From Syntrophaceae bacterium UBA1163 (GTDB lineage: Bacteria; Desulfobacterota; BSN033; UBA1163), in NCBI GenBank assembly GCA_002311635.1, contig DBZJ01000203.1, forward strand, positions 1 through 38,259: a stretch of 38,259 bases of DNA, read 5' to 3'. Position numbers and translations under genes: made by a program. Position 1 is the first letter of the stretch; each line of letters begins with the position of its first letter. The notes beneath the pieces are model-generated. The model searched no databases, was not told the origin of the DNA, and was given only the letters and a program-made list of their open reading frames with translations. Below are positions 15,269-23,348 of the stretch, piece after piece.

Positions 15269-16330
15269 ATGAAGATATCCACAAAAACTCGATTAGCACT
15301 CATTTTTTTAGCCGTCGCCTGCTTCATGGGCGTTGTCACGAGTCTCATTGTTAACTCCCTTATCTCCAATCAGATTGTTTTTGAAGCTCAAGAGAGGGTT
15401 AAAGAAGATCTCAATACAGCCAGATATGTTTATACTTCCAAAATGAGAGACATCGATCGGACGATCCGCTGGACAGCAATCAAACATGGGCTGGAAAAAG
15501 GATTGAAGGAGAAAAGCATCTCCGCCATTCGGAACGAGCTTGAGGGGCTGATGGTTGAGGAGGGACTTGATTTCTTGACTTTGGTGGACCGCAATGGAGT
15601 GGCGGTATTCAGATTTCACAACCCCCCGGTGTCAGGAGACAGTATGCTCCACGATCCTTTTATTAAGATGGCCCTGGAGAAAAAGGAGATTTCAGGGACC
15701 CAGGTTCTCTCAGGAGATGAGTTGTCGAAGGAAGGGAGGCGCCTGGCGCAAAAGGCTATCATCCAATCCATTTCCGTTTCCAAAGAAAAACCGTCCAGAA
15801 AAATTGAAGAGACTTCCGGAATGGTATTGAAGGCAGCCAGTCCGATCATTGATTTCAATGGGAACGTTTTAGGTGTCCTGACAGGAGGGGTGCTCCTCAA
15901 CCGAAATTTTGAGATTGTGGACCAGATCAAAAACATTGTCTTCAAAGACGCGAAATACAAAGGAAAGGAAATCGGGACAGCCACCATCTTCTTAGGCGAT
16001 TTGAGAATCTCGACCAATGTCGTCGATCAACAAGGAAATCGGGCCGTTGGGACTCGAGCGAGTAGAGAGGTTTACGAGCGGGTCCTCGGAAAGGGACTTC
16101 CGTGGACACAAAGGGCATTTGTTGTGAACGATTGGTATATCACCGCCTACGAACCCATACGGGATGTCGAGGATAAGATTGTAGGGATGCTTTACGTGGG
16201 GCTGTTGGAGAGCAAGTACGCTTTGATGAAGGAAAAGCTGATCCTTCTTTTCTTCTTTTTCTCCATGTCAGGCATGTTGATCGCCCTGACCGTCTCCTTT
16301 TTCCTCTCTTGGAAGATCGCTAAAAGATAA
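15269..16330 (+). CDS. Cache-domain membrane sensor, ends just before HAMP (truncated receptor)
   Basis: 353 aa. N-terminal transmembrane helix (ALIFLAVACFMGVVTSLIVNSLI), a large extracytoplasmic Cache-type domain (about 35-320; GLDFLTLVDRNGVAVFRFHNP, VLKAASPIIDFNGNVLGVLTGGVLLNRNFEIVDQIK, GTATIFLGDLRISTNV, VNDWYITAYEPIRDVEDKIVGMLYVGL) and a second transmembrane helix (LILLFFFFSMSGMLIALTVSFFLSW). The protein stops at WKIAKR, exactly where a HAMP linker and a kinase or chemotaxis output domain would begin. It is either a shortened chemoreceptor/kinase or a stand-alone sensor. No output domain appears in any frame of the 345 bases downstream, so erosion or replacement of the 3' half is likely. 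Confidence 0.8.
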   Translation: MKISTKTRLALIFLAVACFMGVVTSLIVNSLISNQIVFEAQERVKEDLNTARYVYTSKMRDIDRTIRWTAIKHGLEKGLKEKSISAIRNELEGLMVEEGLDFLTLVDRNGVAVFRFHNPPVSGDSMLHDPFIKMALEKKEISGTQVLSGDELSKEGRRLAQKAIIQSISVSKEKPSRKIEETSGMVLKAASPIIDFNGNVLGVLTGGVLLNRNFEIVDQIKNIVFKDAKYKGKEIGTATIFLGDLRISTNVVDQQGNRAVGTRASREVYERVLGKGLPWTQRAFVVNDWYITAYEPIRDVEDKIVGMLYVGLLESKYALMKEKLILLFFFFSMSGMLIALTVSFFLSWKIAKR

Positions 16331-16675
16331 ATTCCCCTTAACCCAACGTTCCCTCTTTCCCCCCTTAATCTAAGGGAAGACCAGACCCGCAAGGATGGTT
16401 CTCTTGGAGAACTTTAGACCTGCCTGCGCGTAGCCGCTTCGGCGAAGGCAGGGCGGAACCTCTTACCGATAACTTTTGGCGGTGTAACCGTGGTATCCTC
16501 ATATGCTTACTGCCACGAATGGTTGCGCACCTATGATGCCGCGCATTCTAAAGTTCGGAGAGAGAGCCATCCTGAAAGGGCCGAGGACAAAAGAGGAAAA
16601 ATTTTTCACAGCTTCTGGAGGATGAGGGGATTACAAGAGGGGAATGCCACCCACGAAAGGTGGCAGAGCTAAAAA
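16331..16675. other. Gene-poor stretch with a REP-like hairpin and a gene fragment
   Basis: It contains a GC-rich hairpin CCTGCCT...AGGCAGG (16419-16452, inner CCG/CGG) of a familiar dispersed type, the repeat copy described at 16505-16626, and a small hairpin GCCACC/GGTGGC (16646-16664). I see no complete gene. Confidence 0.5.
16505..16626 (+). repeat. Dispersed coding-like repeat, copy 1
   Basis: About 120 bases that recur in inverted orientation at 27771-27877 with roughly 85 percent identity. Both copies keep one frame open and encode nearly the same peptide: EWLRTYDAAHSKVRRESHP then ERAEDKRGKIFHSF here, and EWLRAYDVALSKVRKESHP then ERAEDKRGLIFHSF in the other. The conservative substitutions suggest descent from a coding sequence rather than a structural repeat. 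The family is not recognised. Confidence 0.6.
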
Positions 16676-16858
16676 TTATTCTTCATCCTTGCGTTCAGTT
16701 TTATCCTTAGGCCCCTGATTCCGTCCTCGTCTTCTTAACCCCTTGAGGAAGCCCGAGATCAGAAGCCAGAGGACAATAATCACGATGCCAATGGCTAAAA
16801 AATTCGGAGTCCCTATTTTTCTTAAAAAATCCGAGAAAGATTCAATTGTATCCATCAT
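16676..16858 (-). CDS. Small single-pass membrane protein coupled to the glycosyltransferase fusion
   Basis: 60 aa. One strongly hydrophobic helix (FLAIGIVIIVLWLLISGFL) and a highly charged C-terminus (KGLRRRGRNQGPKDKTERKDEE), probably facing the cytoplasm by the positive-inside rule. Its start codon(s) (ATG at 16858 or 16855) overlap the stop of the upstream glycosyltransferase-methyltransferase gene in an ATGA arrangement, which argues for a real, translationally coupled gene despite its size. Function unknown; an accessory or membrane anchor for the enzyme is plausible. Confidence 0.65.
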   Translation of the reverse strand: MMDTIESFSDFLRKIGTPNFLAIGIVIIVLWLLISGFLKGLRRRGRNQGPKDKTERKDEE

Positions 16859-18258
16859 TCTGGTTTTTCAGCAACGGCAAGGAGGGAGGTGCCGAAAGGA
16901 AGGGGAAAGAATTTTTCCAATTTGAGCAGGGGGACGAGGAAATTATAAATTCTCAGTTGAAAGGTAGGAAGTTTTTTTCTCCTGAGCACGTTGCTGTTCA
17001 GAAACCATCCCAGAGTTCCTATTCGATTGAAGTATTTCATCAGGGCGACCTTAAACCCCACGGCTTCCAATTTATTTTTCAATTCTTTTTTCCCATATCG
17101 CCTGTGATGGCCCAGGTTTTTATCGATGCTTCCATAAAGTAACGGATGAGAAGGAACAAGAAGGAGAAGCCGCCCGCCGGGTTCCAGGAGGCTGAAGATT
17201 CTTCTTAGAGCTGTTTCATCCTGTTCAACATGCTCCAGTACATTGAAGCAGATGACCGAGTCGATATGAAAAGATCGATAACGTTCCGTCTCCGCCCCTG
17301 AGATGTCGAGATGCTCGACCTTAAACTTCTTGTATTTTTCAAAGGTGTTCCTCAAAAAGGTGAGGTATTTCGGCTCCACATCGGTGGCGATGATGAGGTC
17401 CCGATCCAGGAGAAACTTCGTGATATTACCGGTCCCGGAGCCGATCTCCAAAACTCTTCTGCCCAAGAACGGTTGGAATTTTGAAAAAATCCATCGGTTG
17501 TAACGATGGAGTTTCTTCATTTTCTGCAGGGTCTGATAAACGGTATCCTGGGTCTCCGAATCGAAGAAATGGTACCGCAGGATGGAAAAGACCGCCTTCA
17601 GTCCATCCATCCAATTGATTTTCTTTCCTTCCCAATAATCCCGACCGCTGTAAGAGATAGGGACTTCGTAGATCCGATAATTCATCTTGGCGATCTTGGC
17701 CGTCACCTCGGGCTCAAAACCAAACCGATTCGACCTCAAACGAAGATGCTCCAGCACCTCTTTTTTAAACACCTTATAACCTGTCTCCATATCCGTGAGG
17801 TTGAGGTCGGTGCAGAGGTTGGAGAAGAAGGTCAGGAGCTTATTGCCCAGGGTATGCCGGAACATCAATACCCGCCTTGGGGTGCCGAGGAACCGAGAGC
17901 CGTAGACGACATCCGCCCTTCCGTCGAGAATCGGTTCGATGAGTTTTGGATATTCCTGGGGGTGGTATTCCAAGTCCGCATCCTGGATGATGACGATCTC
18001 TCCTGTGGCTTCCTTGAATCCGGAGCGCAAGGCTGCCCCCTTACCCATATTCCGGGGTTGGTAGCAGATACGGACCTCGTCCTTCGATTTCTTTCTCCTC
18101 TCCGTTTCCCATTCCCGTAAGAATTCCCTTGTCCCGTCTGTGGAAAAATCGTCCACCACAATCACTTCTTTGGGAAGATCGACGTCGAGAACTCTGGAGA
18201 GAATCTCGCCGATGGTATTGATTTCATTGTAGACAGGGATGACGACCGAAAGTTTCAT
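16855..18258 (-). CDS. Bifunctional GT2 glycosyltransferase / class I SAM methyltransferase
   Basis: 467 aa. Residues 1-230 are a family 2, DPM/DolP-mannose-type glycosyltransferase (MKLSVVIPVYNEINTIGEIL; VDDFSTDGTREFL; NMGKGAALRSGF; IIQDADLEYHPQEYP; ETGYKVFKKEVL; RFGFEPEVTAKIAK; SYSGRDYWEGKKINW). Residues about 270-440 are a Rossmann methyltransferase (RRVLEIGSGTGNITKFLLD; ICFNVLEHVEQDETAL; LLEPGGRLLLLVPSHPLLYG). The fusion is a recognised bacterial architecture. It probably transfers a sugar to a polyprenyl phosphate and methylates a related glycan or lipid (inference). No other polysaccharide genes are nearby. The small membrane protein downstream overlaps its stop codon. Confidence 0.9.
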   Translation of the reverse strand: MKLSVVIPVYNEINTIGEILSRVLDVDLPKEVIVVDDFSTDGTREFLREWETERRKKSKDEVRICYQPRNMGKGAALRSGFKEATGEIVIIQDADLEYHPQEYPKLIEPILDGRADVVYGSRFLGTPRRVLMFRHTLGNKLLTFFSNLCTDLNLTDMETGYKVFKKEVLEHLRLRSNRFGFEPEVTAKIAKMNYRIYEVPISYSGRDYWEGKKINWMDGLKAVFSILRYHFFDSETQDTVYQTLQKMKKLHRYNRWIFSKFQPFLGRRVLEIGSGTGNITKFLLDRDLIIATDVEPKYLTFLRNTFEKYKKFKVEHLDISGAETERYRSFHIDSVICFNVLEHVEQDETALRRIFSLLEPGGRLLLLVPSHPLLYGSIDKNLGHHRRYGKKELKNKLEAVGFKVALMKYFNRIGTLGWFLNSNVLRRKKLPTFQLRIYNFLVPLLKLEKFFPLPFGTSLLAVAEKPE

Positions 18259-18538
18259 ACAGGATTTTCGCGATTATATCAAAACAAATCACTTAGGAAA
18301 AGGTTTATTTACGTCTTTTTTCCCAGAAAAGTAAAACATTATTAAAGAAAGGTCAAAGGAGGGGTTGAGGGGGGTAAGATTTAAATTGTGCTTTATCGTG
18401 ATTCGTTATAAGATGGTTGCGGTATACTTTGCTCTTCCGGGTCTACGGATTCGTTTACAACAGGATCGTCATTCATCGACCGGCAGTTTTAAGATGATGG
18501 CAATTCACTCGAATCATTTCAAGGGGGAGGTGATCGAT

Positions 18539-19093
18539 ATGGAAGGGGTTAAGAAGTTTTGCTTATTCCTGATGGTTCTGCTGCCTTTATCGCTTGGCCA
18601 AAAAAATGTTTTTGGAGGGAATGCTATGGAAATTTCATCCGCTGCGTTCAAAGACGGGGAGAAGATCCCGATCCAGTACGTCATGCCAGGAGCGGGAGGG
18701 AAGAACATCTCAATTCCGCTGGCGTGGAAAGACGTCCCTGCCGGGACCAAGTCCTTTTGCCTTTCAATTGTCGATCCGCATCCGGTGGCCCAAAATTGGG
18801 TTCACTGGCTGGTGATTAACATTCCGGCGCAGGTGACCTCGATTGAGGAAGGGGCCTCCAGGAAGAGAATGCCAAAGGGATCTACGGAGTTGAAGAACTC
18901 CTTCGGAGAGATCGGGTATGGCGGACCGCAACCTCCCCAAGGAACAGGCGACCATCCTTATGTGGTGACCCTTTATGCGCTCAACGTGGAAAAATTTGAT
19001 CTGGCAGCCAGTACTTCCCTTTCGGCCTTCAAAAAAGCGACCGAGGGCAAAGTGATCGGTTCAGCGACCATCACCGGCAAGTACGGTCGTTAA
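18539..19093 (+). CDS. YbhB/YbcL-type PEBP family protein, exported
   Basis: 184 aa. A signal peptide (VKKFCLFLMVLLPLSLG) is followed by a phosphatidylethanolamine-binding protein (Raf kinase inhibitor-like) domain of the bacterial YbhB/YbcL group: FKDGEKIPIQYVMPGAGG, FCLSIVDPHPVAQNWVHWLVINIPA, FGEIGYGGPQPPQGTGDHPYVVTLYAL. The D-P-H and G-x-H-x-Y ligand-pocket motifs are intact. ATG 18539 is preceded by GGGGGAGGTG; the long upstream extension of the frame is unlikely to be translated. Its last 13 codons recur, mostly with synonymous changes, as a remnant at 23237-23276. Confidence 0.9.
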   Translation: MEGVKKFCLFLMVLLPLSLGQKNVFGGNAMEISSAAFKDGEKIPIQYVMPGAGGKNISIPLAWKDVPAGTKSFCLSIVDPHPVAQNWVHWLVINIPAQVTSIEEGASRKRMPKGSTELKNSFGEIGYGGPQPPQGTGDHPYVVTLYALNVEKFDLAASTSLSAFKKATEGKVIGSATITGKYGR

Positions 19094-19222
19094 CCGGCTC
19101 CCTTCTTTTTTGAAGAACCGGATTGTACAGAGGCCTGACCCGGATTTTTTATGGGCCAAGGCAAGATGTGGCAGGTGATCGGCTTTCTGTTGCTGTGAGG
19201 GGAGAAGAAAGGAGGTGGTTTT

Positions 19223-21085
19223 GTGAGAGGGTATATGGGGAAAATCTTGGAGATCGACCTCAGCGCTGCGAAAATCGAGACCAGGCCAATTAAAGAAGAT
19301 GATCAGAGGAAATTTATAGGTGGAAGCGGATTGGCAGCCAAGATCTTCTTTGATTCTTTCAATCCTGCGGTCGATCCATTGTCGTCTGAAAATCCCCTCA
19401 TTGTCATGACCGGCCCTGTCGTAGGAACGCAGTTTCCAGGGACGTCGAGGTTTGCCGTTTGTGGAAAGTCTCCGCTGACAGGAATCTGGGGAGAAGGGAC
19501 ATGTGGCGGTAATTTTGGGCCGGAGCTGAAGTTCGCCGGAATTGACGGGATCATCTTTAAAGGAATTTCACCCCAGCCCGTTTATCTCGCCATCGAGGAT
19601 GATAAGATTGAGCTCAGGGATGCACGTGATCTCTGGGGCATGGATAACTACACCCTCACCGATTTATTAAAAGAAAGGCATGGAAAGGAGAAAAGGCCAA
19701 AGGTTCTATCGATCGGCCCAGCGGGAGAGAATTTGGTCAAGTTCGCAACGATCTGTAATGACAAGGGGGATTTTATCGGCAGGACAGGGATGGGAGCCGT
19801 GATGGGCTCAAAGAGATTGAAGGCCATTGTTGTCAGGGGCACCCAAAAAATGGAGGTCTCTGATCCGGGGGGATATACAGCTCTGCGAAAGTCTTTAATC
19901 GCAAAATCCCGAGACGCGGTGGTGGCTCAGTCTTTTCGGTCCATGGGGACGGACACCGGAATGGATCTGGGTATGATGACGGGCGATGTTCCCATAAAAA
20001 ACTGGATGGTTGGGGAAGACTTTGAGCTCTCCGCAAAGCTCGGTGGGCCCTCGTTGACCGAAAAATTTCTTACGAAAAGTCATGCTTGCTCCTTTTGTCC
20101 GGTTGCTTGCAAAAGGATGGTCAAGGTTGATGACGGCCCTTTTAGGACGGAAGAGGGGCCGGGACCCGAATATGAGACTTGCGCAACCTTCGGGACTCTG
20201 ATCATGAATGATGATCTCGCCGGGGTGATCAAAGCCAACGAGTGGTGCAATCGATATGGCATGGATACCATCAGCTGCGGGGCTGCCGTTGCCTTTGCCA
20301 TGGAAGCCTTTGAGAAGGGACTGATCACCAAAAGGGATACGGACGGGATTGAACTCACATGGGGAAATATCGCCGGGGCTATCGAAATGCTCCACCGGAT
20401 AGCGAAGAAAGAGGGGATCGGAGCAGTTTTGTCAGAGGGAACGAGGGAAGCAGCCAAGAGGTTGGGTAGAGGTGCAGAGGAATTCAGCGTCGAGGTGAAA
20501 GGGTTAGAGGCCCCCATGCATGACCCACGGGGTTTCCACGGCATGGGTCTCGCTTATATGACGTCCATAAGAGGGGCCTGTCATCTCATGCACCTTTGTC
20601 TCGGCGTAGAACAAGGGATTACGGCATACCCGGAAGCCGGATTCCTGGAGAATTATGTAGGGCCATCGAGTGAAGGCAAAGCGGAAATGATAAAACTTTG
20701 TGAAAACCTGGGCCTTCCCTGCAACTCTCTTGTGATCTGTGAATTTGTAACATGGACCCTCTCGGCAAATGATTTGGCAGAGATGATAAGGGTAACCACC
20801 GGGTTCGATTTTGCATTGAAAGATCTTCTTTCTTGTGGAGAAAGAACATGGCTTTTGAAGAGAGGACTCGGGAATATGATGGGGGTGAGCGCCAAGGACG
20901 ACAGGCTTCCAAAAAGAATTCTTACTCCGTTGAAAGAGGGGAGTGCGGCCGGTTCCGTCCCCGATGTCGAGAGACTATTGAGAGAATATTATGAACTCAG
21001 AGGCCTGGACCGAGACGGGAAACCCAAGAAAGAGGTTTTAATCAGGGTAGGACTTGATGAGTTGGCAAAGAAATTACACGGGTAA
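19223..21085 (+). CDS. Tungsten-dependent aldehyde:ferredoxin oxidoreductase family protein
   Basis: 620 aa, typical AOR length. The N-terminal domain MGKILEIDLS...KFIGGSGLAAKIFFD and TGPVVGTQFPGTSRFAVCGKSPLTGIWGEGTCGG are the tungstopterin-binding signatures. The iron-sulfur motif is C289-x2-C292-x3-C296, with a fourth Cys at about 500-506. The DPRGFHGMGLAYMTS block corresponds to the second pterin site. It probably oxidises or reduces an aldehyde/acid couple with ferredoxin and contains a tungsten bispyranopterin. BamB (benzoyl-CoA reductase) is less likely: its typical N-terminal segments differ. The GTG at 19223 is supported by AAAGGAGGTGG; the later ATG is too far from it. It is the first gene of a four-gene plus-strand cassette with SCP2-like proteins and an alcohol dehydrogenase. 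Confidence 0.93.
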   Translation: MRGYMGKILEIDLSAAKIETRPIKEDDQRKFIGGSGLAAKIFFDSFNPAVDPLSSENPLIVMTGPVVGTQFPGTSRFAVCGKSPLTGIWGEGTCGGNFGPELKFAGIDGIIFKGISPQPVYLAIEDDKIELRDARDLWGMDNYTLTDLLKERHGKEKRPKVLSIGPAGENLVKFATICNDKGDFIGRTGMGAVMGSKRLKAIVVRGTQKMEVSDPGGYTALRKSLIAKSRDAVVAQSFRSMGTDTGMDLGMMTGDVPIKNWMVGEDFELSAKLGGPSLTEKFLTKSHACSFCPVACKRMVKVDDGPFRTEEGPGPEYETCATFGTLIMNDDLAGVIKANEWCNRYGMDTISCGAAVAFAMEAFEKGLITKRDTDGIELTWGNIAGAIEMLHRIAKKEGIGAVLSEGTREAAKRLGRGAEEFSVEVKGLEAPMHDPRGFHGMGLAYMTSIRGACHLMHLCLGVEQGITAYPEAGFLENYVGPSSEGKAEMIKLCENLGLPCNSLVICEFVTWTLSANDLAEMIRVTTGFDFALKDLLSCGERTWLLKRGLGNMMGVSAKDDRLPKRILTPLKEGSAAGSVPDVERLLREYYELRGLDRDGKPKKEVLIRVGLDELAKKLHG

Positions 21086-21116
21086 GAGATGAATAATACG
21101 GGGAAGGAGGTATGAT

Positions 21117-21542
21117 ATGGCCCTAACATTTCCAAGCGAGGAGTGGGTGGAGGAATACAAGAAACAGATCAACCTCAGTGAAGGTTACAAAAAGGCGGCT
21201 GCCACCTGGACCGCAGGGGTCGTGGCATTGGTCATTTCAGCCAAGCCAGAAATTGGCCTAAACGAAGATTTCGGTATGTGGCTCGACCTCCATCAGGGGG
21301 TTTGCAGGGGAGCAAAAAGAGTTAGCCTTGAAGAAGCCCAGAAGGCACCTTTCTGTATCATCGGCGATTACGCCAGATGGAAACAAGTGATCAAGAAAGA
21401 GCTGGAGCCGGTAAAAGGGATGATGCAAGGAAAACTCAAGTTGAAAGGAGATTTGCCGACCATCGTTCGCTTCGTGAAGGCCTCCCAGGAACTCGTCGAA
21501 TGCACCACCAGAATTGAGACGAAATTCCTGGATGAGGCATGA
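21117..21542 (+). CDS. SCP2 sterol-carrier-like domain protein
   Basis: 141 aa cytoplasmic protein of the SCP2 (sterol carrier protein 2) superfamily: N-terminal helix with WVEEYKKQINLSEGYKKAAATWTAGVVALVI, central strands, then the C-terminal FCIIGDYARWKQVIKKELEPVKGMMQGKLKLKGDLPTIVRFVKASQELV segment, typical of SCP2-like domains that bind acyl chains or sterols. GGAAGGAGG precedes the ATG. It lies 31 bases after the AOR stop and 44 before the alcohol dehydrogenase, so all belong to one transcript. It might present a hydrophobic aldehyde or acyl compound to the redox enzymes (inference). Confidence 0.85.
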   Translation: MALTFPSEEWVEEYKKQINLSEGYKKAAATWTAGVVALVISAKPEIGLNEDFGMWLDLHQGVCRGAKRVSLEEAQKAPFCIIGDYARWKQVIKKELEPVKGMMQGKLKLKGDLPTIVRFVKASQELVECTTRIETKFLDEA

Positions 21543-21586
21543 GCCTCTAAATAAAATTTCGAACCATTCGAGAGGAGGACCGAATC

Positions 21587-22753
21587 ATGCCCTACGATGC
21601 CAGCCTCAATTTCATTTTCTGGAGTCCCACCAAGATCGTCTTTGGCGAAAATACCGCTCTCGACGTGAGAATCGAAGCAGAGAACCTCAAATGCAAGAAG
21701 GTTCTTATCGTTACAGATAAAGAGCTTGCCAAAAATACGAATATTCCAGAAAAGATAAAGAAGGCTCTGGGGAACTTATGTGTAGGGATATTCTCAGACG
21801 TGGAACCCGATTCCGGCCTTCATATCGTGAATCAGGGAGCGAAGTTCGGAAAGGAGCTGGCGGCGGATTGCCTCGTTAGTGTGGGCGGCGGGAGTGCCAT
21901 CGATACAGCCAAGGGGATGGCCATCCTTTTGAAAGAAGGGGGAAAACTTCAGGACTATGCGGGATTTCAAGTCCTCACCAGACCGCAGACGCCTCATATC
22001 GTGATCCCAACGACCGCAGGGACCGGAAGCGAAGTGACTTATATCGCGGTGATTAAGGATCATGACCAGGGGAGAAAGCTGCTCTTCGGTGATTACAATA
22101 TCCTTCCCAATGTCGCCATCCTCGATCCCAGAATGACGGAAGGGTTGCCTCCAGGACTGACCGCGGCAACGGGAATGGATGCCATGTGCCACGCCATTGA
22201 GGCAATCCATTCCCTGCAGAGGGAACCCATGGCTGACGGAATTGCTCTTCACGCCATAAGATTAATCAAGGAATTTCTTCCCAGGGCTGTCAACGATGGG
22301 AGGGATATGGCAGCAAGGGGACAGATGCTCATCGCAGCCAATATGGCAGGAGCTGCTTTTTCTAATGCCCAGGTCGGAATCGTTCATGCCCTGGCCCATA
22401 CGGTCGGGGCAAAATTCAAGGTCCACCATGGCCTGGCAAATAGCATTCTTCTTCCCCCATGCCTGAGATACAATGCCGATGCGTGCGGTGATGTTTATCT
22501 GGATATACTTTCAGCCATGGGCGTAAACGTCGAAAGGATTTCACAGGATGAGGCTGGAAATGTCCTGGCAGACACGATCGCAGATTTTACCAAGAGGTTA
22601 GGTCTTCCTCAAAGACTAAGAGACGCTGGAGTTCCCCGAGAAGGACTCAAGGAATGTTCGGAAATTGCCCTCTCCGACGGAGCGATTGTTTACAACCCAA
22701 AGTTCATCTCCGATCCGGCCGAGGTTCTCAAGGTCTATGAGCAGGCATGGTGA
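21587..22753 (+). CDS. Iron-containing alcohol dehydrogenase
   Basis: 388 aa, group III NAD(P)-dependent alcohol dehydrogenase. The Rossmann part has LVSVGGGSAIDTAKGMA (glycine-rich NAD motif) and PTTAGTGSEVTYIAVI. The metal-binding half provides Asp198 and His202 (GMDAMCHAIEA), His267 (GIVHALAHTVGA) and His281 (FKVHHGLANSILLP). All four ligands are present, so it should be active. GAGAGGAGG precedes the ATG. With the AOR upstream it could form an alcohol-aldehyde-acid route that shuttles electrons between NAD(P)H and ferredoxin (inference from neighbours). The exact alcohol substrate cannot be read. Confidence 0.94.
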   Translation: MPYDASLNFIFWSPTKIVFGENTALDVRIEAENLKCKKVLIVTDKELAKNTNIPEKIKKALGNLCVGIFSDVEPDSGLHIVNQGAKFGKELAADCLVSVGGGSAIDTAKGMAILLKEGGKLQDYAGFQVLTRPQTPHIVIPTTAGTGSEVTYIAVIKDHDQGRKLLFGDYNILPNVAILDPRMTEGLPPGLTAATGMDAMCHAIEAIHSLQREPMADGIALHAIRLIKEFLPRAVNDGRDMAARGQMLIAANMAGAAFSNAQVGIVHALAHTVGAKFKVHHGLANSILLPPCLRYNADACGDVYLDILSAMGVNVERISQDEAGNVLADTIADFTKRLGLPQRLRDAGVPREGLKECSEIALSDGAIVYNPKFISDPAEVLKVYEQAW

Positions 22754-22762
22754 GAAACGGAA

Positions 22763-23188
22763 ATGAAACAACCCGTGATTACTCTTGACGATGGAGCGAA
22801 AGATGTGGGCCTCGCGGAGATGTTATTTAACCTCCTTCGTCAAAATCTTGAGCAGAGGCCTCAAAAGCTTTCAAGCTTCGAGGCGCTCCATTCGAATGTG
22901 GTGATCATAGCCAGAAACATCGATATCACCGTCACCCTGGCTTTCAGAAGGGGGGAGCTGACGATATACAATGGTATCGTTGGGAAAGCGGATCTCACGA
23001 TCATCGCAGATCCCGATGCGATCTTGGACCTGAGCCTTATCAATATTTTTCTGGGCCTCCCGAATTATTTTGATAAGGTCGGAAGGGGTATCCTGAAAAA
23101 ACTCCTTCTCGGAAACCTCAGGATCAAAGGCTTGCTGAAACACCCCCTTCAATTAACCCACCTGACAAAACTCTTTTCAGTGAATTAA
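22763..23188 (+). CDS. Second SCP2-like small protein
   Basis: 141 aa, nine bases after the alcohol dehydrogenase stop. The layout resembles SCP2-like lipid-binding domains: helix LAEMLFNLLRQNLEQRPQ, strands VVIIARNIDITVTLAFRRGELTIYNGI, KADLTIIADPDAILDLSLI, then a C-terminal LGNLRIKGLLKHPLQLTHLTKLF. Sequence similarity to the protein at 21117 is low, so the two are not a recent duplication. The SCP2 assignment is moderate; it could also be an uncharacterised DUF with the same fold. Being the last gene of the cassette, it strengthens the idea of a hydrophobic substrate. Confidence 0.7.
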   Translation: MKQPVITLDDGAKDVGLAEMLFNLLRQNLEQRPQKLSSFEALHSNVVIIARNIDITVTLAFRRGELTIYNGIVGKADLTIIADPDAILDLSLINIFLGLPNYFDKVGRGILKKLLLGNLRIKGLLKHPLQLTHLTKLFSVN

Positions 23189-23217
23189 AAAGAGGGATAC
23201 ATCCCGATCCCCCCGCA

Positions 23218-23233
23218 CCCCTTTGCAAAGGGG
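23218..23233. repeat. Perfect 16-base palindrome CCCCTTTGCAAAGGGG
   Basis: Perfect self-complementary hairpin between the cassette and the PEBP remnant, of a kind frequently dispersed in intergenic DNA. It has no T-tract, so I do not call it a terminator. Confidence 0.6.
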
Positions 23234-23236
23234 CAA

Positions 23237-23276
23237 GATGATCGGCTCAGCGACCATCACGGGAAGATATGGTCGT
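23237..23276 (+). pseudogene. Remnant of a PEBP gene 3' end
   Basis: Thirteen codons read KMIGSATITGRYGR, matching the last residues KVIGSATITGKYGR of the PEBP gene at 18539-19093. About half of the codons differ synonymously and the stop is lost, so the frame runs on for four codons (FPRN). The synonymous pattern indicates a paralogous gene rather than a fresh duplication. The rest of the gene is gone. Together with the intact copy it brackets the AOR/SCP2/alcohol dehydrogenase cassette in direct orientation. Confidence 0.65.
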
Positions 23277-23348
23277 TTCCCCCGGAATTGAATCTCGACC
23301 ATCCTCAGAGCATATGAAGAGACTGGCGGGATACGGTAAGGGGGTTCT

